The notes under the pieces: generated by a model
What the model was told of the DNA's origin: nothing
Seen by the model: the letters and a program-made list of their open reading frames with translations, nothing else
Databases searched by the model: none
In this document: in pieces, positions 1 through 5,449 of the stretch
Layout of the letters: each line of letters begins with the position of its first letter
Numbering within the stretch: position 1 is the first letter of the stretch
Assembly (NCBI GenBank): GCA_905373785.1
Contig: CAJPUK010000072.1
Span: 1-10,695, forward strand
Length of the DNA stretch: 10,695 bases
Direction: 5' to 3'
From: an uncultured Johnsonella sp.
GTDB taxonomy: Bacteria; Bacillota; Clostridia; Lachnospirales; Lachnospiraceae
Program-made: the position numbers and the translations under genes

Positions 1-246
1 GCGGCAGTTATAGCCGAGTATGCCAGAAAAGAAGGTGATACAGGATCTCCTGAAGTTCAGATAGCTATACTTACAGCTAGAATCACAGAACTTACAGAGC
101 ATCTTAAGCTTAATAAGAAAGATCACCATTCAAGAAGAGGTTTACTTAAGATGGTTGGTAAGAGAAGAGGTTTATTAAAGTACTTAAGAGATACCAACCT
201 TGAAAGCTATCGTAGCCTGATTGAAAAATTGGAAATTAGAAAGTAG
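1..246 (+). CDS. rpsO: 30S ribosomal protein S15, 3' part
   Basis: Ribosomal protein S15 binds 16S rRNA in the central domain and helps assemble the small-subunit platform. Frame 1 is open from the first base to TAG at 244-246 and gives 81 residues. They include the family hallmarks GDTGSPEVQIA, LTEHLKLNKKDHHSRRGLL and the basic end KRRGLLKYLRDTNLESYRSLIEKL. Bacterial S15 is usually 87-89 residues, so only about the first seven residues lie outside the window. The next gene is pnp, the arrangement conserved across many bacteria. The identification is secure; only the start is missing. Confidence 0.97.
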   Translation, partial: AAVIAEYARKEGDTGSPEVQIAILTARITELTEHLKLNKKDHHSRRGLLKMVGKRRGLLKYLRDTNLESYRSLIEKLEIRK

Positions 247-259
247 ATTGATTTTTATG

Positions 260-360
260 AAGCTGTTGCAAAGAGCCGATCTTTATACAAAATATGCCTG
301 TTGGTAGATTCATAAGCATTGCTGTATAATATTTGCTTTTTGTCAACAGCTTTATTTTTA
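260..360 (+). terminator. Long hairpin with T-rich tail after rpsO
   Basis: AGCTGTTG (261-268) pairs with CAACAGCT (344-351). The pairing continues inward imperfectly (AAGAGC with GCTTTTT) and again at TATACA (284-289) with TGTATA (323-328). The right arm runs into TTTATTTTTA (351-360). The position just behind rpsO and the T-rich tail suggest a terminator or attenuator that sets how much rpsO transcription reaches pnp. The large internal region makes this an atypical intrinsic terminator. It could instead be an RNA-processing site or an old palindromic repeat. Confidence 0.45.
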
Positions 361-443
361 ATACAAAATGATTATAAGTGATTTTGCAAATCAGGATTTG
401 TATGGCAAGGCTGATGCGCATAGATTTAAAATTAAAAAATAAA

Positions 444-548
444 GACTATAGATTTCGAGACCACAGATAAAAAACTGTTTTTTTGTATACAATTGAAGAT
501 AAATCTTGAATTAAAAACGGAGTTTTATCTGTAGTTTCGTAAATAGTC
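444..548 (+). promoter_or_regulatory. Long imperfect hairpin in the pnp leader
   Basis: GACTAT (444-449) pairs with ATAGTC (543-548), and ACAGATAAAA pairs with TTTTATCTGT (523-532) as a continuous 10-bp stem. The apex holds a second stem, AATTGAAGAT (491-500) with ATCTTGAATT (503-512), with one mismatch. The whole structure covers about 105 bases and ends 10 bases before the pnp ribosome binding site. In E. coli a pnp leader hairpin is cut by RNase III and PNPase then represses its own mRNA. A similar role here is inference from position only. Confidence 0.45.
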
Positions 549-570
549 TTAAAAACTTAAGGAGAGGTAT

Positions 571-2676
571 ATGAGTAAAACATATAAGACTTATACTATG
601 GAACTTGCAGGCAGAGAACTTAGGGTGGATATAGGAAGAGTAGCCGCCCAAGCAAACGGCGCTGCTTTTATGCACTACGGAGATACTACAGTATTATCTA
701 CAATTACGGCTTCCGGGAGCCCAAGAGAGGGGATAGACTTTTTCCCGCTTTCAGTAGAATATGAAGAAAAAATGTACGCAGCCGGCAAGATGCCGGGAGG
801 TTTTAATAAAAGAGAGGGAAAGGCAAGTGAGAATGCGGTACTTACTTCAAGGGTAATAGACCGTCCTATGCGTCCGCTTTTCCCAAGTGACTATAGAAAT
901 GATGTTACTATAAGCAATTTGGTTTTGTCAGTGGATCCAAGCTGTTCACCTGAACTTACAGCCATGCTCGGTTCTGCTATAGCAGCTGCCATATCCGACA
1001 TACCTTTTGACGGTCCTTGTGCCAGCACTCAGATGGGACTTATAGACGGAGAACTTATAGTAAATCCGAATGATGCACAGATGAGCGTATCAGACCTAAA
1101 ACTTACCGTTGCATCCACAAAGGAGAAGGTGGTTATGATAGAGGCAGGGGCTAACGAGGTACCTGATGAAACCATGATAGACGCTATATATCAGGCTGAC
1201 GCAATCAATAAGAAGATAATAGCCTTTATAGAAGAAATGGTAGCGGATATAGGCAAGGAAAAACATTCCTATGACTCATTTGCCATAGCACCTGAACTTG
1301 TGGAGGCTATGAAGAAAGTGGTTAGCCCACAGGAAATGGAAGAGGCTGTATTTGCAGATGAAAAGCAGGTAAGGGAAGAAAATTTAAGGAAGCTTAAGAC
1401 AAGGCTTGAGGAAGCCTTTGCGGAAAATGAAGAATATATTAACTCTCTTTCCGAAGCCTTTTATCAATATCAGAAAAAGACCGTAAGAAAGATGATATTG
1501 AAGGATAAAAAAAGACCTGACGGAAGGGCTCTTAATCAAATAAGAGAGCTTTCCGCCGAGATAGATATAATACCGAGAGTACACGGCTCAGCCATGTTTA
1601 CCAGAGGACAGACTCAGATATGTAATGTAACTACTCTGGCACCGTTGGCAGAGGCGCAAAGACTTGACGGTCTTAATGCTGAAGAGACTGCCAAAAGGTA
1701 TATGCACCATTATAATTTCCCGTCTTATTCTGTAGGAGAGACCAAGGTTTCAAGAGGTCCGGGAAGAAGAGAGATAGGGCATGGAGCATTGGCAGAAAGA
1801 GCCTTGATACCGGTACTTCCAAGTGAGGAGGATTTCCCTTATGCTATAAGAACGGTATCGGAGACCTTTGAGTCAAACGGATCGACCTCTATGGCATCGA
1901 CCTGTGCTTCCTGTATGTCTCTTATGGCGGCAGGTGTGCCTATTAAGAGCATGGTAGCAGGTATATCCTGCGGTTTGGTGACCGGAGAAGATGATAATGA
2001 CTATGTACTTCTTACCGATATACAAGGCTTGGAAGATTTCTTTGGAGATATGGACTTTAAAGTAACCGGAACAAAGTATGGAATTACCGCAATACAGATG
2101 GATATAAAAATCAAGGGACTTACCAGAGAGATAGTTGAGGGTGCTATAAAAACCTGTCATGAGGCAAGAAACTTTATTATGGATACCTGTATGAGTCCTT
2201 GTATAGCTGAACCCAGAAAAGAAGTTTTAGAGTATGCACCTAAGATAGAGCTTCTTACTATAGATCCGAGCAAGATAGGAGATGTAGTAGGTAAGCAAGG
2301 CAAGGTTATCAACAAGATTATTGAAGAAACCGGTGTTAAGATCGATATAGACGATGACGGCAAGGTAAGTGTATGCGGTACCGATAAGGAAAAAATAAGA
2401 AGAGCGGTTGAAATCATAAGAAATATAGTAACCGATATAGAGCCGGGCATGGTGTTTGAAGGCAAGGTGGTAAGAATTTTGGAATTCGGTGCTTTTGTGG
2501 AAATCACACCTAACAAAGACGGCATGATACATATTTCAAAACTTTCGGATAAGAGAGTTGCCAAGGTAGAAGATGTTGTCAATATAGGGGATATAGTCAG
2601 GGTAAAGGTCATAAAAGTAGATGCTATAAGAGGTAAGATAGACCTTAGCATGAAACCTTCCGATTTAGAACGATAA
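571..2676 (+). CDS. pnp: Polyribonucleotide nucleotidyltransferase (PNPase)
   Basis: PNPase degrades RNA 3' to 5' by phosphorolysis, releasing nucleoside diphosphates; it acts in the cytoplasm as a trimer and in mRNA-decay complexes. The 701 residues match the usual 700-711 and show the full domain order: a first RNase PH fold (about 10-140), an all-helical segment (about 145-310), a second RNase PH fold (about 315-540) with TRGQTQ at 344-349, a KH domain with GKQG at 574-577, and an S1 domain (about 625-695). Residues D489, D495 and K497 in LEDFFGDMDFK match the metal and catalytic residues known in E. coli (D486, D492, K494), so the enzyme should be active. The ATG at 571 is preceded by AAGGAGAGG at 559-567. 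rpsO lies upstream and a strong hairpin terminator follows. Confidence 0.98.
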   Translation: MSKTYKTYTMELAGRELRVDIGRVAAQANGAAFMHYGDTTVLSTITASGSPREGIDFFPLSVEYEEKMYAAGKMPGGFNKREGKASENAVLTSRVIDRPMRPLFPSDYRNDVTISNLVLSVDPSCSPELTAMLGSAIAAAISDIPFDGPCASTQMGLIDGELIVNPNDAQMSVSDLKLTVASTKEKVVMIEAGANEVPDETMIDAIYQADAINKKIIAFIEEMVADIGKEKHSYDSFAIAPELVEAMKKVVSPQEMEEAVFADEKQVREENLRKLKTRLEEAFAENEEYINSLSEAFYQYQKKTVRKMILKDKKRPDGRALNQIRELSAEIDIIPRVHGSAMFTRGQTQICNVTTLAPLAEAQRLDGLNAEETAKRYMHHYNFPSYSVGETKVSRGPGRREIGHGALAERALIPVLPSEEDFPYAIRTVSETFESNGSTSMASTCASCMSLMAAGVPIKSMVAGISCGLVTGEDDNDYVLLTDIQGLEDFFGDMDFKVTGTKYGITAIQMDIKIKGLTREIVEGAIKTCHEARNFIMDTCMSPCIAEPRKEVLEYAPKIELLTIDPSKIGDVVGKQGKVINKIIEETGVKIDIDDDGKVSVCGTDKEKIRRAVEIIRNIVTDIEPGMVFEGKVVRILEFGAFVEITPNKDGMIHISKLSDKRVAKVEDVVNIGDIVRVKVIKVDAIRGKIDLSMKPSDLER

Positions 2677-2682
2677 CAGTTA

Positions 2683-2728
2683 AAAAAGGGGTTATAGTAT
2701 ACAAATAGGTATACTATGACTTCTTTTT
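2683..2728 (+). terminator. Intrinsic terminator of pnp
   Basis: A 20-base left arm (2683-2702) pairs along its whole length with 2709-2728 if G-U wobbles are allowed. The inner nine pairs, ATAGTATAC with GTATACTAT, are perfect. The loop is 2703-2708. The descending arm ends in TTCTTTTT, opposite AAAAA. It begins six bases after the pnp stop. It also lies only 21 bases before the start of the next gene, so it may act partly as an attenuator. Confidence 0.75.
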
Positions 2729-2749
2729 ATATTAAGTATGGAGGTAGTA

Positions 2750-3406
2750 ATGATAATCAAGCGTTTTAACAAAATAAACGGGTTTTATCCCGAGCCTATA
2801 TCGGGTCAGACAAGATTTGCTTTTTCAAAAAATGATTTTGAAGATTTTTATGATATAAAAGAGTATTTGAATTACAAAGACTACAGAGGTCAAAAGCTTT
2901 ATTTTTATGATTATGATATGGCAAATGTTTACTCTCCATTTGAGAAAAACATAAATATAGTTTACGGTGCTCCTATTTATTTTGAGGGATTTTTTTATTT
3001 TTTACAGGGGGATTTTAATAAAAATAAAATTAGTTTATATAAATATTTACCTGAAAAGATTTTGGAAAATGTTGTAGAATTTGATATTAAAGATGTGAAT
3101 CTTTATAACCTAAAGCTTATCGGAAACGGTGTTAATATTATAAGCGGTGATGATGAGTTCGTGTGTTATTATCCAAGTAAGTTTAGGTTTAAATTACCTT
3201 CCAATGAACAAGTTATACTTATTGATGAGGAGAAGGTTTATATTAGTGCATGGATAGAAGAGGACTTTGATGAAGAAAATAATTGTGCAGGTTATAATTA
3301 TAAATATTATGAGAAACTTGTAATAAGAGATTTTTGGGGTAGGTTTATTTCAGAAGAGATAGGGAACTTAAATAAGGCAGAAGACGGAAATTGGTGGATT
3401 TCTTAA
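2750..3406 (+). CDS. Conserved-looking protein of unknown function
   Basis: I do not recognise this gene. From the ATG at 2750 it encodes 218 residues, with no signal peptide, membrane segment or familiar catalytic motif. The protein is rich in Tyr, Phe, Lys, Asp and Asn. It has repeated short hydrophobic stretches broken by turns (for example YFEGFFYFLQGDFNKNKISLYKYL) and ends in DGNWWIS, which suggests a soluble, mostly beta protein. The start at 2750 is chosen because GGAGG at 2740-2744 sits five bases ahead of it. An in-frame ATG at 2738 overlaps that site and has no room for its own. The gene is clearly more AT-rich than pnp (11 G or C in the 60 bases 3001-3060). The PEBP gene follows 29 bases later, so the two are probably transcribed together. 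Confidence 0.8.
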   Translation: MIIKRFNKINGFYPEPISGQTRFAFSKNDFEDFYDIKEYLNYKDYRGQKLYFYDYDMANVYSPFEKNINIVYGAPIYFEGFFYFLQGDFNKNKISLYKYLPEKILENVVEFDIKDVNLYNLKLIGNGVNIISGDDEFVCYYPSKFRFKLPSNEQVILIDEEKVYISAWIEEDFDEENNCAGYNYKYYEKLVIRDFWGRFISEEIGNLNKAEDGNWWIS

Positions 3407-3435
3407 AGTTATTATAAATAAAAGAGGATTGTAGT

Positions 3436-3942
3436 ATGGATAATTATATATTGGATATTGAGTGTAAAGGTATGAAAAATAAAGAGAAATTTCCTATAGG
3501 ATATACAGGCAGGGGTGAAAATATATCTCCCGAATTTAATGTTAAAAATTTATCAGAAAATGCAAAATCATTGGTTATAACTTTGGAGGATCTGACTCAT
3601 CCTATAAATAAATTTACACATTGGATAATATGGAATATCCCGGCAGCCAATAAGATACCCGGAGCAATAAAAAAAGGTGCAAAAGTTAAGGAGCTTGACA
3701 ATGCAAGGCAGGGAATTGCTTACGGTTTTCAAAAATATGCAGGTCCAAAACCTCCTAAAGGAAAAATACATAGGTATATATTTACTTTTTATGCGATAGA
3801 CTCTTTCATTGAGGCAAGTTCATTTTCGACTAAAAGTAAAATATTAAAACTTATAGATAAGCATATTATTCAAAAAGATAGCCCTTACTTTATGCTCCTT
3901 GTTTTGAGTAAGGTAAAAAAGCTGTTTTTAGGGTCTAAATAA
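3436..3942 (+). CDS. YbhB/YbcL family PEBP-like (Raf kinase inhibitor-like) protein
   Basis: This is a cytoplasmic member of the phosphatidylethanolamine-binding protein family. The bacterial members have no settled function. The 168 residues carry the family marks: GYTGRGENISPEF (22-34), the ligand-pocket strand with HWIIWNIPA (62-70), and GPKPPKGKIHRY (103-114) followed by FTFYAID. The usual DPDAP segment is replaced by EDLTHP (51-56), which I recall from clostridial relatives. The C-terminus is odd: after the expected KHIIQKDS the frame continues as PYFMLLVLSKVKKLFLGSK. Reading one base fewer in the CCC at 3882-3884 gives SLTLCSLF and a stop at 3905-3907, closer to the short family ending, so a one-base insertion is possible. 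AGAGGA at 3423-3428 is the ribosome binding site. Family assignment is firm; the role is not known. Confidence 0.88.
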   Translation: MDNYILDIECKGMKNKEKFPIGYTGRGENISPEFNVKNLSENAKSLVITLEDLTHPINKFTHWIIWNIPAANKIPGAIKKGAKVKELDNARQGIAYGFQKYAGPKPPKGKIHRYIFTFYAIDSFIEASSFSTKSKILKLIDKHIIQKDSPYFMLLVLSKVKKLFLGSK

Positions 3943-3959
3943 TTTTTTTAAATTAATAC

Positions 3960-3988
3960 TTGACAACTTAATAAAAATAGCTTAATAT
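3960..3988 (+). promoter_or_regulatory. Promoter of cysK
   Basis: TTGACA at 3960-3965 is a perfect -35 hexamer. A 17-base spacer separates it from TAATAT at 3983-3988, one clear departure from the sigma-A -10 consensus region. It lies about 50 bases before the cysK start in a short gap, so it most likely drives cysK on its own. Confidence 0.75.
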
Positions 3989-3997
3989 AAACCTATC

Positions 3998-4019
3998 AAA
4001 CAGATATGAATATATGTTT
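3998..4019 (+). promoter_or_regulatory. Imperfect palindrome at the expected cysK transcription start
   Basis: AAACAGATAT and ATATGTTT form an imperfect inverted repeat about 10 bases after the -10 hexamer, between the promoter and the ribosome binding site. A repressor bound here would block cysK transcription. Sulfur genes of Firmicutes are often controlled by CymR, but I cannot match this site to a known operator, and AT-rich palindromes are common by chance. Confidence 0.25.
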
Positions 4020-4036
4020 ATAACTTAGGAGGATTT

Positions 4037-4969
4037 ATGGCTAATATATATAAGGGCAGTACAGGTTTAGTAGGAAATACACCTTTAGTAGAACTTGTAA
4101 ATATAGAAAAAGATAAGAATTTAAAGGCAAGATTGTTAGTAAAACTTGAGTACTTTAATCCGGCAGGCAGTGTAAAAGATCGTATAGCAAAGGCTATGAT
4201 CGAGGCGGCTGAAAAAGAAGGAAAGTTAAAAGAAGGATCGGTGATTATAGAGCCAACCTCAGGTAATACAGGTATAGGCTTGGCTTCTGTAGCAGCTTCA
4301 AAGGGATATAGAGTGATACTTACCATGCCTGAGACTATGAGCGTTGAAAGAAGAAACATGCTTAAAATATATGGAGCTGAGGTAGAGCTTACAGAGGGAA
4401 GCAAGGGTATGAAGGGATCTATAGCAAGAGCACAGGAACTTGCAGAAAGCATAGAAAACAGCTTTATACCGAGTCAATTTGCAAATCCTGTCAATCCTAA
4501 AATACATGAAGAAACAACCGGACCGGAAATCTGGAATGACACTGACGGAGAAGTTGATATATTCATATCAGGTATAGGTACAGGAGGTACTATTTCAGGT
4601 GTAGGGCATTTTCTTAAGTCTAAAAAACCTGATGTAAAGGTTATTGCGGTAGAGCCGCAGGATTCAGCGGTACTTTCGGGAGCTAAGCCGGGACCTCATA
4701 AGATACAGGGAATAGGAGCAGGATTTATACCTGATACCTTGGATGTAAATGTGTATGACGAGATTGCCAAGGTGAGTAACGAGTCGGCTTTTGAATATGC
4801 AAAGTATATAGCAAAAAGAGAGGGACTTTTAGTGGGTATATCCTCAGGAGCAGCTTTAAGTGTGGCTGTAGAACTTGCTCTAAAAGAGGAGAATAAAGGA
4901 AAGACTATAGTAGCATTGCTTCCTGACAGCGGAGACAGATATTTTTCCACAGCACTTTTTTCTGAATAA
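4037..4969 (+). CDS. cysK: Cysteine synthase (O-acetylserine sulfhydrylase)
   Basis: CysK is a pyridoxal-phosphate enzyme that makes L-cysteine from O-acetylserine and sulfide in the cytoplasm. The 310 residues match the usual length. GNTPLVEL is at 13-20, and the PLP-binding lysine is K47 in NPAGSVKDR (41-49). The substrate loop is PTSGNTG (73-79), the PLP phosphate loop is GTGGT (181-185), and the C-terminal GISSGAAL and PDSGDRYFST are present. All key residues are intact. There is no regulatory C-terminal domain, which argues against a cystathionine beta-synthase. AGGAGG (4027-4032) sits four bases before the ATG. No cysE or other sulfur gene is adjacent in this window, and the gene has its own promoter, so it is probably a single-gene unit. 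Confidence 0.96.
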   Translation: MANIYKGSTGLVGNTPLVELVNIEKDKNLKARLLVKLEYFNPAGSVKDRIAKAMIEAAEKEGKLKEGSVIIEPTSGNTGIGLASVAASKGYRVILTMPETMSVERRNMLKIYGAEVELTEGSKGMKGSIARAQELAESIENSFIPSQFANPVNPKIHEETTGPEIWNDTDGEVDIFISGIGTGGTISGVGHFLKSKKPDVKVIAVEPQDSAVLSGAKPGPHKIQGIGAGFIPDTLDVNVYDEIAKVSNESAFEYAKYIAKREGLLVGISSGAALSVAVELALKEENKGKTIVALLPDSGDRYFSTALFSE

Positions 4970-4997
4970 AAATTAGAATTTGGACTTAATGATTTCA

Positions 4998-5099
4998 TAT
5001 AAGGGGCTGTCAGAAGGTATAAATTTCTATATAAAAATGACTTGATTAGAGGGCGTTTTAGTTTTGTATAGAGTTTATATCTTCTGACAGCCCCTTATA
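4998..5099 (+). mobile_element. 102-bp palindromic MITE-like element with GGGGCTGTCAGAAG ends
   Basis: The outer 26 bases (4998-5023) match the complement of 5074-5099 at 25 of 26 positions. The pairing continues through CTATATAAAA (5027-5036) with TTTTGTATAG after a one-base bulge, leaving an unpaired centre of about 24 bases. The ends, AAGGGGCTGTCAGAAG and its complement, resemble insertion-sequence termini. There is no T-run after the right arm, which argues against a cysK terminator. A TA is present at both edges, as expected for elements that duplicate TA, but the palindrome makes this ambiguous. It is too short to code for a transposase, so it would depend on one elsewhere. Family not assigned. 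Confidence 0.6.
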
Positions 5100-5104
5100 A
5101 TGTT

Positions 5105-5112
5105 GTTGATTA
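5105..5112 (+). repeat. Target-site duplication, left copy
   Basis: GTTGATTA lies directly against the left inverted repeat of the 5113-5296 element and is repeated exactly at its other end. Confidence 0.75.
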
Positions 5113-5296
5113 GTTACAGTTCAGGTAGTTTAGATATACATGTATAATATACCAAATGAAAGCTTGCTTTCAGGTGTATATTATACATGTATATCTATCA
5201 GGCTACCGCCGGAATTCATCTTCGTCTAATTTATAGATAAAAATGAAATATTTTTAGTCTTTTTGACGAAGATGAATGACCTACCTGAACTGTAAC
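5113..5296 (+). mobile_element. 184-bp MITE with 16-bp inverted repeats and two internal hairpins
   Basis: GTTACAGTTCAGGTAG (5113-5128) is the exact complement of 5281-5296. Perfect direct repeats GTTGATTA flank both ends, the signature of insertion with an 8-bp duplication. Inside are two further stems. One is a perfect 22-bp stem, 5131-5152 with 5176-5197, capped by TGAAAG/CTTTCA around CTTG. The other is a 13-bp stem, ATTCATCTTCGTC (5214-5226) with 5265-5277. With the ends paired this makes a three-way junction. GGTAG at 5124-5128 can also pair with CTACC at 5203-5207, an alternative fold. There is no coding capacity. IS256, ISL3, IS1595, IS66 and IS6 families make 8-bp duplications, but the ends do not let me choose one. 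A degenerate inverted copy lies upstream of purA. Confidence 0.8.
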
Positions 5297-5304
5297 GTTG
5301 ATTA
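5297..5304 (+). repeat. Target-site duplication, right copy
   Basis: GTTGATTA follows the right inverted repeat of the 184-bp element directly and matches 5105-5112 at all eight bases. Confidence 0.75.
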
Positions 5305-5335
5305 TAACAATAAATAAAGAAATTTCTTATCAAGC

Positions 5336-5364
5336 TTGCAAGTGAACTTAAGCTATAGTATCAT
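5336..5364 (+). promoter_or_regulatory. Candidate promoter of purB
   Basis: TTGCAA (5336-5341) and TATCAT (5359-5364) are spaced by 17 bases and fit a sigma-A promoter, with transcription starting near 5371 and a leader of about 80 bases. An imperfect palindrome, AGCTT-GC-AAGT / ACTTAAGCT (5333-5354), overlaps the -35 and spacer and could be an operator. The leader itself can form a bulged hairpin (GGGT at 5369-5372 with ACCC at 5406-5409, AAATT with AATTT). No conserved purine-riboswitch core is visible. Confidence 0.45.
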
Positions 5365-5449
5365 AAACGGGTGCGATAAATTGAATTTTTAAAATAACGA
5401 AATTTACCCAATGATTTATAACAGCACTTGATGAAAGGATGTATAATAT

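Noticed and set aside
236..421. 61-codon open frame on the - strand in the rpsO-pnp gap
   Set aside because: It overlaps the hairpin region, has no recognisable product and no convincing ribosome binding site.
2157..2651. 164-codon open frame on the - strand inside pnp
   Set aside because: It lies wholly antisense to the conserved KH and S1 domains and gives a low-complexity Ser/Leu/Ile-rich product, typical of a shadow frame.
2738..2749. Upstream in-frame ATG for the unknown gene
   Set aside because: It overlaps the GGAGG that serves the ATG at 2750 and lies too close to the terminator hairpin to have its own ribosome binding site.
4018..4452. 144-codon open frame on the - strand inside cysK
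   Set aside because: Antisense to conserved cysK coding sequence, with Ser/Pro/Leu-rich composition and no support as a gene.
4998..5099. Intrinsic terminator of cysK
   Set aside because: The right arm is followed by TTATAATG without a T-run, and the stem is much longer than a terminator needs.
5113..5296. tRNA or tRNA-like gene suggested by the cloverleaf-like fold
   Set aside because: It lacks a tRNA-sized acceptor, an anticodon arm and T-arm consensus; the perfect inverted ends and 8-bp duplication explain it as a MITE.
5365..5449. Purine riboswitch upstream of purB
   Set aside because: No conserved three-stem aptamer core could be found here or upstream of purA; only a bulged, AT-rich hairpin is visible.
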